DNA of 36,873 nt, from assembly GCA_944380875.1 (NCBI GenBank), contig CALWJA010000084.1, forward strand, positions 1-36,873, written 5' to 3'. Under the pieces are notes generated by a model. That model ran no database searches. It worked only from the letters and a program-made list of their open reading frames with translations, and was not told the origin of the DNA. The DNA comes from an uncultured Clostridia bacterium (GTDB taxonomy: Bacteria > Bacillota > Clostridia > Oscillospirales > Acutalibacteraceae). Shown here in pieces: positions 30,442 through 36,873 of the stretch; positions within the stretch are counted from its first letter, which is position 1, and each line of letters opens with the position of its first letter. The translations under genes were made by a program, and so were the position numbers.

Positions 30442-32754
30442 ATGATTGAAGAATTTCTGAGCCATTTTCAAGGTGTAACACAAAACGGACATCAATATAT
30501 GGCGCTTTGTCCAGCACATGATGACCGCAAGGCAAGCCTGTCCATAAAACTTGCGGAAGATGGAAATAAAATTTTGGTACACTGTTTTGCAGGGTGTACC
30601 ACCGAGGATATTTTGACAAAGGTGGGTTTAAGCATGAATGAATTGTATCTCGAACAAAGGAAATCTGCACCAAAGCAGAAAATAAACGAACAGGATTATC
30701 AGTATTGCGATTGTGATGGAACAGTTCTTTATTATAGGAAACGTATTGATTATGACGATGGGACAAAGACTTTTTACCCTTTTCAGCCTAACGGTATAAA
30801 AGGACTTGCGAACGTTAAACGGGTAGTCTATAATCTTCCAGCAGTTATGAAAGCAGATACCGTATACTTTGTCGAAGGTGAAAAATGTGCGGAAGCTGTA
30901 ATTCAAGCCGGAAAGGTAGCTACAACGCTGGACAGTGGAGCAAATTCTAAATGGCTACCGGAATATAATGACTATTTCAATGGGAAAAAGGTTATTGCCA
31001 TTCCAGATAACGATGAACCCGGCATGAAATACGCCCAAAGAATTGTAAAAAATATCCCTCATGCTAAAATTGTAAAATTGCCGGGACTGTCTGCAAAGGA
31101 GGATATTTATGATTGGTTAAAAAATGGTCATACAATGGAGGAATTAGACAGCCTGCCCTGTGAACAAAACAAAAAAACAGTTGACGGTAAGCCAACGCAG
31201 GCAGAAACATTATTGGAATTAGTGGAAGAGAATGATATTATACTATTTCAGAATGAGGTCAATGCTCCCTATGTGGCATTAACGGTCAATGGACATACTG
31301 AAGTTTGGTCAATCGAAGGACAAGATTTCAGTATTTGGCTTAATAAATTGTACTATGAAGGGACAAAACGTCCCATACAGAAAGAAGCAATCAAACAGGC
31401 GGTAGCTATATTATCTGCTCGAGCACGGTTTAATGGAAATGCGCCGATCCTATTATCTTCCCGCATAGCAAAAGAGGACAAGTCATTTTGGTATGACCTT
31501 AGCAATCCGTTGTGGCAGGCTGTAAAAATCACAGCAGACGGTTGGAATATAGAGGATAATGTCCCGATCTTATTTAACCGCTATCGACATCAAATGCCAC
31601 AGGTTAATCCTCAAAAAACAGGCGGGGACGTTTATAAAATATTCCACCATATTAATATGAAAGACAACCAGATTTTATTTTTATGCTGGCTTATTTCCAG
31701 TTTTATTCCTGAGATACCACATGCCATGTTAATATTTTATGGAGAAAAAGGAGCCGCTAAAAGTACAGCCTGCGGCATTTTAAAACAGTTAATAGACCCG
31801 TCTGTATTAGAAACACTGGCACTGCCGAAAAATCCGAGAGATTTAGTTGTCAGTCTGCAACAGCATTGGTTTTTGCCTTTTGACAACATATCAAATATTG
31901 GTACAGATATCAGCGATATGTTATGTCGGGCAATTACCGGAGGCGGCATTCAACAACGCAAGCTGTGTACGAATGCAGAAGATTATATCTTTACTTTTCA
32001 GAGGTGTATTTCTGTCAATGGTATCGACAATGTTGCAAAACGTCCTGATTTACTTGACCGTTCTTTGCTGATCGAATTAAGAAGAATTCCTGAATCAGAG
32101 CGAAAAGAACTAGGCGAAATTCAGGAAAATTTCAAAAAGGATTTACCATCTATTTTAGGCGGGATTTTTGATGTTCTGTCAAAAGCAATGAGGAATTTTC
32201 CAGATATCCATTTAGACAAACTTCCCCGTATGGCAGACTTTACCCGTTGGGGATATGCGATTGGCGAAGCCCTAGGCGGTCATGGGGAAAAGTTTTTAAA
32301 AGAATATGCGGCGAATCGCGCCAAACAAAATATCGAGGTGATAAATTCCCACTTGGTTTCCTTGATGGTTACTGTCTTCATGCAGAATAAGACAATATGG
32401 GAAGGCTGGGTGTCACAACTTTTAGCTGAATTGGTACTTCTTGCGCCTGATTTAGGTATTAATCCGCATTCAAAAGGTTTTCCCTCACAACCCAATCTTT
32501 TATCAAGGCGCATAAACGAAACGAAAAGTAATTTAGAAGCAATAGGAATTGTTTTTACAACTGATGTGCGCTCACAAGGGACATGGATTTTCATTGAAAA
32601 TAAAAAAGCATCACCATTATCACCATACCGTCCTATAAGTGGAGGCCAGCTAACGGAATATCATGTGCCTTTTAACTCAGAGGATTTAACTTCGTATCAA
32701 CCTGAAAATGGAAATCATGGTGATGATGGCGATAAATTTACGGATAATAAATAA
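30442..32754 (+). CDS. Primase-helicase (CHC2 zinc finger, Toprim, P-loop ATPase)
   Basis: A 770-residue replication protein. A CHC2-like zinc finger has CPAHDD (Cys23, His26) and HCFAGC (Cys48, Cys52). A Toprim domain has FVEGEK (Glu145) and IPDNDEPG (Asp189), the metal-binding acids for primer synthesis. The ATPase part has Walker A GEKGAAKST (434-442), a Walker B-like WFLPFDNISN, a conserved CISVNGIDNVAKRPDLLDRS and a C-terminal ~120-residue tail. AGGAGG lies 12 nt before the ATG. This architecture is typical of phage and integrative-element replication proteins and suggests the element can copy itself as a circle. Confidence 0.88.
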   Translation: MIEEFLSHFQGVTQNGHQYMALCPAHDDRKASLSIKLAEDGNKILVHCFAGCTTEDILTKVGLSMNELYLEQRKSAPKQKINEQDYQYCDCDGTVLYYRKRIDYDDGTKTFYPFQPNGIKGLANVKRVVYNLPAVMKADTVYFVEGEKCAEAVIQAGKVATTLDSGANSKWLPEYNDYFNGKKVIAIPDNDEPGMKYAQRIVKNIPHAKIVKLPGLSAKEDIYDWLKNGHTMEELDSLPCEQNKKTVDGKPTQAETLLELVEENDIILFQNEVNAPYVALTVNGHTEVWSIEGQDFSIWLNKLYYEGTKRPIQKEAIKQAVAILSARARFNGNAPILLSSRIAKEDKSFWYDLSNPLWQAVKITADGWNIEDNVPILFNRYRHQMPQVNPQKTGGDVYKIFHHINMKDNQILFLCWLISSFIPEIPHAMLIFYGEKGAAKSTACGILKQLIDPSVLETLALPKNPRDLVVSLQQHWFLPFDNISNIGTDISDMLCRAITGGGIQQRKLCTNAEDYIFTFQRCISVNGIDNVAKRPDLLDRSLLIELRRIPESERKELGEIQENFKKDLPSILGGIFDVLSKAMRNFPDIHLDKLPRMADFTRWGYAIGEALGGHGEKFLKEYAANRAKQNIEVINSHLVSLMVTVFMQNKTIWEGWVSQLLAELVLLAPDLGINPHSKGFPSQPNLLSRRINETKSNLEAIGIVFTTDVRSQGTWIFIENKKASPLSPYRPISGGQLTEYHVPFNSEDLTSYQPENGNHGDDGDKFTDNK

Positions 32755-32793
32755 AAAAGGGAAATTCTAAAGCGACTTGAATCATTTCCACAC

Positions 32794-32836
32794 AAAAAAG
32801 CCATTGATTCCGATTTTCGGGTTCAATGGCTTTTTT
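32794..32836. terminator. Bidirectional terminator between convergent genes
   Basis: A 14-bp A/T-flanked stem (AAAAAAGCCATTGA and its complement) gives T runs on both strands; it is shared by the primase-helicase gene and the small minus-strand gene. Confidence 0.88.
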
Positions 32837-32860
32837 CATATTATGATGTTTTCTCTCCCG

Positions 32861-33073
32861 TTATTCTTCTAAACGGTCATAATCTATCTCATAGGTATCT
32901 TCAACGTACTCCCCTTCGGGCAAGTCATATTCCAACGTGTTCACCAGTTGAAACGCTTCTTTCAGAGAACTAGCGGACACAGGAATAATCGCTCTCATCT
33001 GCCAAGTCACGGGGATCCTATAGATAACTTCTTCATTCGCATAAACCGGGCTGTAAATTTTTCTTCTTATCAT
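32861..33073 (-). CDS. Small acidic-tailed hypothetical protein
   Basis: A 70-residue protein (VTWQMRAIIPVSASSLKEAF; GEYVEDTYEIDYDRLEE). The strand-helix-strand layout and the LPEGEYVEDTYEID end resemble the DpnD/PcfM-type small proteins of mobile elements, like the gene at 25932. AAAGG precedes the ATG. Function unknown. Confidence 0.6.
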   Translation of the reverse strand: MIRRKIYSPVYANEEVIYRIPVTWQMRAIIPVSASSLKEAFQLVNTLEYDLPEGEYVEDTYEIDYDRLEE

Positions 33074-33277
33074 AAATATACTACCTTTCTAATTCGTGTA
33101 AATTTCGTTTTTAAGGCCGGTTTCATACTATCCGATAAATTTAGCAGAAAACCGTTGTTCACACACCCAGGTTAGATGTCTCCCCGTTTTAAAAGGCAGT
33201 TTGACGGTTTCAAAATACCTTTGTAAAACAAAAAGCGGAACAATTTTCCTCTTGTTTAAAATTAAGGTTTCCGACAT

Positions 33278-33315
33278 AAAAATACCATCGCCCATTTATC
33301 ATAGGCAATGGTATT
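33278..33315 (-). terminator. Terminator of the XRE regulator gene
   Basis: On the minus strand a 12-bp stem (AATACCATTGCC, 11-nt loop, complement with one G-U) is followed by TTT, 26 nt after the stop codon. Between 33074 and 33278 nothing was recognised. Confidence 0.6.
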
Positions 33316-33340
33316 CATCAATCCGGTTTTTTAAAATCAA

Positions 33341-33682
33341 TTATGATGATTTTGCTTTTTCGGTTTCTCTTTGGTTAAGTCGAATAAAAACTTTTCCTTG
33401 TTCTAAATACAGTTCTTTTTGTTCTATTGACAAAGAACGGAAGATACGAAGTAACTCATCTTCTTCCCGAGTTGCAGTTTTTCCCGAATGATAATCGAGC
33501 AGATAATCAGTGGTTACATCAAAATATTTTGCAAGTCGTTTTAATGTTTCAAAATCCGGCTCACTGCTGTTTTGAACATAGCCACCGATTGTCGAGGGAG
33601 CGATATTCAAATCAAGTGCTAATTTTTTCTGAGTGATATCCCGTTCTTCTAAAAGACTGCGCAATATATCACCGAAATTCAT
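33341..33682 (-). CDS. XRE-family repressor
   Basis: A 113-residue protein with a classical HTH_XRE domain (residues ~4-60: LRSLLEERDITQKKLALDLN, IAPSTIGGYVQN, FETLKRLAKYFDVTTDYLL) and a short helical C-terminus for dimerisation. GGGGTGA precedes the ATG. It is transcribed divergently from the small gene at 33811 across a perfect 13-bp inverted repeat that overlaps the -35 of that gene, so it probably represses the plus-strand genes and perhaps itself. A typical mobile-element switch. Confidence 0.88.
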   Translation of the reverse strand: MNFGDILRSLLEERDITQKKLALDLNIAPSTIGGYVQNSSEPDFETLKRLAKYFDVTTDYLLDYHSGKTATREEDELLRIFRSLSIEQKELYLEQGKVFIRLNQRETEKAKSS

Positions 33683-33734
33683 GCTATCACCCCTATTTTC
33701 ATTTTACCGAAAAAGTATGGGATAAGCATAAATA

Positions 33735-33776
33735 AACGATATTCTAGTTGACAAAACTAGAATATCGTTGTACTAT
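33735..33776 (+). promoter_or_regulatory. Promoter with 13-bp perfect palindromic operator
   Basis: AACGATATTCTAG (33735-33747) and CTAGAATATCGTT (33757-33769) are exact inverted copies around a 9-nt spacer that begins with the -35 TTGACA (33748-33753). The -10 is TACTAT at 33771-33776, 17 nt on. Binding by the adjacent XRE protein would block the promoter. Confidence 0.82.
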
Positions 33777-33810
33777 AAAATTAAAACTTTTAAAGGAAAT
33801 GGTGAGGATT

Positions 33811-34107
33811 ATGGGAATAAGTAAAGGACAACTGGATAATGCGGAAAGATTAAAAAATATCGCACATAAAATTCTCATGGAATCGGGTATCATAGCTTGC
33901 TGTGATGCACATGAGGATTTTCAGTATAGAAAAATGGAGATAGATGAACCTCAGATTTATGCTATAGCAACTAAGCAACTAAAAAAATTATATCCAGAAG
34001 AAACGAATACCACGCTATTTTGCGAGCAAATCCATTGCATTTTAGAGGAAACACCCGCAACTAGTGCCGATCAGTGCCCATTTTGTCAAAAAGTTTTAGA
34101 TGAATAG
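33811..34107 (+). CDS. Small protein with C-terminal CxxC
   Basis: A 98-residue protein (GQLDNAERLKNIAHKILMES; YAIATKQLKKLYPEETNTTL) ending in CPFCQKVLDE, with further cysteines earlier (ACCDAH, FCEQIHC), so zinc binding is possible. GGTGAGG lies 4 nt before the ATG. It is behind the XRE-controlled promoter and 13 nt before the surface-protein gene, so probably co-transcribed. Function unknown. Confidence 0.65.
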   Translation: MGISKGQLDNAERLKNIAHKILMESGIIACCDAHEDFQYRKMEIDEPQIYAIATKQLKKLYPEETNTTLFCEQIHCILEETPATSADQCPFCQKVLDE

Positions 34108-34120
34108 TAGGGGGATAATT

Positions 34121-35653
34121 ATGAAAAAGGTAATCAGCAGTATTCTTTGCGTGTGTCTGGCCTTCCTCTGCTTTGCGGGAACAAAGACGGAGGTATCGGC
34201 AGCTCCGGCAGAATCGTTGGGCGCCAGTGAAGCCTGTGCCGGTCATACGCTGGGGACATTCAGCGGGGTTCCGGCCTGTGTTGACAGTTCAGGAAATCTT
34301 CATGTTTGTGAAAACAATTTTCCTGATAAAAACTTTAGAGATTATATTAACCAGCAAAGCGGTGGGGACGGGTATTTTACATTGCAAGAAGTGAATAATG
34401 TCACGACCATCTTTGTACGAAAAAGACACCTGCAATCACTTTGCGGTGTAGAATTCTTTAATAACCTCAGTGTATTAGAGTGTAATGATAATCAATTGAC
34501 AAGACTTAATATTAGCAACAATACTGCACTAAATACATTAAACTGTAATAATAATCAATTGACAGAGCTTGACCTCAGTAAGAACACTGCGCTCGTTTTG
34601 TTGCAGTGTTCTGGAAATCAATTGACAAAAATCGATATCAGCAATAACACAGCATTAAGCTGGCTCAATTGTTCTAAAAATTTTCTGACCGAACTTGACC
34701 TCAGCCATAATACCGAGTTAGGTAGTTTATATTGTTGGGATAATCAAATAACAAAACTTGATCTCAGCAAGAATATGAAACTATCATTTTTATATTGCTA
34801 TAATAATCAATTAATGGAACTCGATCTGTCAAATTATAATATATTCTACGAAATATCTGTAGGTTCTGGAGATTCTGAAAAAAGGATGCAGAATGTTTCT
34901 CTGTTTACCAGACAAGAAAATGAAAAATGGATTGTTAATTTATCTGAATTTTTCTCTACTGAGCATTTAAGGCAGATCGAAGTTGAAGAAGCAGAGGGGA
35001 TTAGTTACGACCCACAGACTGGAATTATTACCTATTCGTCCGAACCAACACCGTTCATCTATTTTTATGCAACTGGTTATGAAGATGTAAAGATGCAAGT
35101 ACAGGTAACACCTGTTATCTGCAATCACCCAAATGCGGTATGGCAGACGCAAACACCTGCTACCTGTACGGAAACAGGGACAGAATCAGAAATCTGTCCA
35201 GACTGCGGCGAGGTGTTAAATACCAAGGACATTCCGGCAAACGGTCATTCTTTTGGAACATGGGAAACCATCACAGCACCAACCTGCACGGAAAAAGGCA
35301 GTGAACAGCGTACATGTTCTGTTTGCAAAGAAGTTGAAACCCGGGATATAGACGCAACTGGCCATAGCTGGGAAACCGAGTTCACCATTGACAAAGAACC
35401 AACTGCAACCGAAGATGGGAGCAAGTCAATCCACTGCAAAAACTGCGACGCTGTGAAGGACGTTACAGTGATTCCGGCAGGAACAACAGCAACAGATCCG
35501 ACGGAACCATCTAGTCCCTCGGATTCTTCCGAAAGCGATGTACCCCAAACGGGCGACAGCTTCCCCGTTGAAGTTTTGATCGTGTTCTTTGTTGCCGCTG
35601 GAGCCTTGACGGTTCTTTTAGTGGTCAACAAAAAGCGTGTTCGCTCAAAATAA
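34121..35653 (+). CDS. Sortase-anchored leucine-rich-repeat surface protein
   Basis: A 510-residue secreted protein. A signal peptide spans ~1-27 (KKVISSILCVCLAFLCFAG, cut probably after VSA). Degenerate leucine-rich repeats of ~21 residues lie at ~100-245 (NNQLTELDLSKNTALVLLQC and variants, at least six). A linker follows, then two CxxC-type repeats (SEICPDCGEVLNTKDIPANG; EQRTCSVCKEVETRDIDATG) and a third partial one. The C-terminus is a cell-wall sorting signal: VPQTGD (474-479), a hydrophobic helix and a basic tail KKRVRSK. VPQTG deviates from LPXTG but the layout is clear. It is likely an adhesin or other surface protein carried as cargo. Confidence 0.85.
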   Translation: MKKVISSILCVCLAFLCFAGTKTEVSAAPAESLGASEACAGHTLGTFSGVPACVDSSGNLHVCENNFPDKNFRDYINQQSGGDGYFTLQEVNNVTTIFVRKRHLQSLCGVEFFNNLSVLECNDNQLTRLNISNNTALNTLNCNNNQLTELDLSKNTALVLLQCSGNQLTKIDISNNTALSWLNCSKNFLTELDLSHNTELGSLYCWDNQITKLDLSKNMKLSFLYCYNNQLMELDLSNYNIFYEISVGSGDSEKRMQNVSLFTRQENEKWIVNLSEFFSTEHLRQIEVEEAEGISYDPQTGIITYSSEPTPFIYFYATGYEDVKMQVQVTPVICNHPNAVWQTQTPATCTETGTESEICPDCGEVLNTKDIPANGHSFGTWETITAPTCTEKGSEQRTCSVCKEVETRDIDATGHSWETEFTIDKEPTATEDGSKSIHCKNCDAVKDVTVIPAGTTATDPTEPSSPSDSSESDVPQTGDSFPVEVLIVFFVAAGALTVLLVVNKKRVRSK

Positions 35654-35673
35654 CATCAGGATAACACCCCATA

Positions 35674-35704
35674 GGGCAGGACTTTGATAGTTCTGCCCTT
35701 TTTC
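35674..35704 (+). terminator. Terminator of the surface-protein operon
   Basis: A 10-bp stem (AGGGCAGGAC with GTTCTGCCCT, one G-U) and a T run, 21 nt after the stop codon. Confidence 0.85.
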
Positions 35705-35718
35705 TGTGGTTTGATATA

Positions 35719-35746
35719 TTGATTTTTTATGCACAGCAGTTATAAT
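35719..35746 (+). promoter_or_regulatory. Promoter of the gene at 35818
   Basis: TTGATT (35719-35724), a 16-nt spacer and TATAAT (35741-35746). Confidence 0.65.
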
Positions 35747-35817
35747 AGAACTATCAACAATGATATTTCTCAAAAATAAATAGTGCAGACTTTTACAACA
35801 GTAATGGAGGGATAGCC

Positions 35818-36207
35818 ATGGAGAAAATGAACGATTTACATATCCGAATAGCGGAAGTCCTGATAGAATGCGTTCGGCAACAGCAAACCATTACTTATGA
35901 GGATTTGTGCAAAGCTATTCATTATCCCGCTCCCCGTGCAGTTGGTAAGGAATTGGGTAAACTGTCAGAATTTACACATGACAAGTACGGAATCTTTATT
36001 TCTGTACTGGTTGTGATGAAAGAGACCCAGAACACCTCAAATCCCATACCGGGTTTTGGCTTTTATAAAATGTATATCAAGAATACAGAATATGAAAAAT
36101 CAAATACAGACATGGAAAAAATCACAATAGAACAACGGGAAAAAGCATTTCATCAAGATTGGAGCAATCTCATAGAAGAATTGCGGGCAGAAATCAAACG
36201 TAGTTAG
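35818..36207 (+). CDS. Small winged-helix-like hypothetical protein
   Basis: A 129-residue protein. ITYEDLCKAIHYPAPRAVGK followed by ELGKLSEFTHDKYGIFISVL resembles the winged-helix part of alkyltransferase-like (ATL/Ogt) proteins, but no PCHR motif is present. SNPIPGFGFYKMYI follows, then a charged helical tail. GGAGGG lies 6 nt before the ATG. It is monocistronic with its own promoter and terminator. Function unknown; DNA binding is possible. Confidence 0.6.
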   Translation: MEKMNDLHIRIAEVLIECVRQQQTITYEDLCKAIHYPAPRAVGKELGKLSEFTHDKYGIFISVLVVMKETQNTSNPIPGFGFYKMYIKNTEYEKSNTDMEKITIEQREKAFHQDWSNLIEELRAEIKRS

Positions 36208-36213
36208 AATTGG

Positions 36214-36250
36214 GACACTATTCTCCATTCATGGAGGGTGGTGTCTTTTT
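36214..36250 (+). terminator. Terminator after the gene at 35818
   Basis: A 15-bp stem with several G-U pairs (GACACTATTCTCCAT and ATGGAGGGTGGTGTC, 2-nt loop) and TTTTT. Confidence 0.82.
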
Positions 36251-36348
36251 GTATAAAATCAAAGAGATCATTTTCTTTATAGTTTTATGACCTTGCAAAA
36301 TAACCAAAAATCCCTGAAAAATCAGGTAAAAATATTAAAGAAACTATT

Positions 36349-36402
36349 TACCTCCTTTCGTTTATATCTTATAATATTATTATAGAAAAACGAAAAGAGG
36401 TA
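36349..36402 (+). promoter_or_regulatory. Inverted repeat bracketing the resolvase promoter
   Basis: TACCTCCTTTCGTTT (36349-36363) and AAACGAAAAGAGGTA (36388-36402) are complementary except for one position. Between them is TATAAT (36370-36375). The right arm contains the ribosome-binding site of the resolvase gene. It may be an operator or a crossover (res) site. Confidence 0.7.
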
Positions 36403-36409
36403 TTTCTAT

Positions 36410-36873
36410 ATGATTTACGGATATGCGAGATGTTCCACCAATGAATCTATGCAGGACATTGACCGGCAGATTCGGGAACTGAAACAACAGGGTGCAGAAG
36501 ATAAAACCATCTATCGGGAATATGAGAGCGGGACAAAGACCAATCGGGCAGAATTACAAAAGCTTCTTGATATTGTAAAACCCGGCGACACCATTTTAGC
36601 AACAGAAGTCAGCCGAATTACCCGCAGTACCAAACAGCTTTGTGATATCATAGAGTTGGCAAAGAACCGGAAAATAAAGCTTGTTTTAGGCTCCTTTGTG
36701 GTAGATTGCCGGAAAGAGCTTGACCCCATGACCGAGGGAATGTTGAAAATGATGGGTGTCTTTGCCGAACTGGAACGGAATATGATAAGCCAGCGAGTAA
36801 AAAGCGGTATGGAGAATGCCAAATCCAAAGGGAAAGCGATTGGGCGGCCTGCGGTCACAGCCGACGATATTCC
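36410..36873 (+). CDS. Resolvase/invertase-type serine recombinase (3' end outside window)
   Basis: The first 154 residues of a small serine recombinase of the resolvase/invertase group: IYGYARCS (catalytic Ser9), DRQIRELKQQGAEDKTIYRE, ESGTKTNRAELQKLLDIVKP, LATEVSRITRS (catalytic arginines), the E-helix GMLKMMGVFAELERNMISQR and the start of the C-terminal HTH (GRPAVTADD). AAAAGAGG precedes the ATG. It is probably the recombination enzyme of the second element or the resolvase of another element nested there; with the right end unseen this is open. Confidence 0.9.
   Translation, partial: MIYGYARCSTNESMQDIDRQIRELKQQGAEDKTIYREYESGTKTNRAELQKLLDIVKPGDTILATEVSRITRSTKQLCDIIELAKNRKIKLVLGSFVVDCRKELDPMTEGMLKMMGVFAELERNMISQRVKSGMENAKSKGKAIGRPAVTADDI

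Larger units (their letters stand above)
30165..36873 (+). mobile_element. Second insertion at the 3' end of sigK (right end outside window)
   Basis: Begins where sigK loses homology, right after TATGTCT. It carries a primase-helicase, an XRE regulator with a divergent operator, a surface protein and a resolvase-type recombinase, the gene set of a small integrative or mobilisable element. The right junction and the last sigK codons should lie beyond 36873. The left boundary is placed from protein continuity and is accurate to a few bases. Confidence 0.65.

Noticed and set aside
30165-36873. Treating everything from 7697 to 36873 as one element
   Set aside because: About 100 codons of genuine sigK sequence (29864-30163) separate the two blocks, and each has its own recombinase and ATPase.

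Overview
The window is chromosomal DNA of a low- to mid-GC, endospore-forming Bacillota, most likely a gut-type member of the Clostridia. The evidence is a pro-sigma-K gene, a YitT-family protein, a SigV/RsiV-type ECF sigma pair, clostridial-style large and small serine recombinases, and strong Shine-Dalgarno sites with frequent TTG starts. I cannot name the species. No rRNA, tRNA or CRISPR array was seen.

Host backbone (1-7701). In order: a MATE efflux pump (minus, cut by the window edge) with an upstream palindrome; a TVP38/TMEM64 membrane protein (plus); a YitT-family membrane protein (minus); a minus-strand operon of SGNH hydrolase, ECF sigma factor and RsiV-like anti-sigma, with an ECF-type promoter in front; a ProC-like NAD(P)-binding protein (minus); and then the 5' part of sigK, the late mother-cell sporulation sigma factor.

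skin-like element (7697-29864, about 22.2 kb). sigK is interrupted after codon 111. The downstream codons resume at 29865, right after a large serine recombinase gene. The two junctions share the 5-bp core AAATG, and recombination there rejoins sigK in frame, as in the B. subtilis and C. difficile skin elements. The cargo looks like an accessory and defence island: a double-HTH protein; a 1457-residue calcineurin-phosphoesterase/NACHT ATPase; a TnpW-like small protein; a DUF927 ATPase; an ArgR-like protein; an HTH-ADP-ribosyltransferase with a partner gene (toxin-antitoxin-like) behind a palindromic operator; a Mor-like regulator with two paralogous membrane-anchored proteins and a SHOCT protein; a WYL regulator; an unrecognised membrane pair; and a string of small genes (DpnD/PcfM, DUF960, DUF1643) leading to the recombinase. 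The recombinase stop codon lies across the attachment core. In the excised circle the recombinase frame would run on, without a stop, into the double-HTH frame at the other end.

Second insertion (about 30164 to beyond 36873). The resumed sigK frame breaks again inside the sigma-4 recognition helix (after Ser-Tyr-Val), and unrelated DNA follows: a primase-helicase, an XRE repressor with a divergent palindromic operator, a small cysteine-containing protein, a sortase-anchored leucine-rich-repeat surface protein, a small winged-helix-like protein, and a resolvase-type serine recombinase cut by the window edge. sigK therefore appears to be in three pieces. Either two elements must leave during sporulation, or sigK is dead in this strain.
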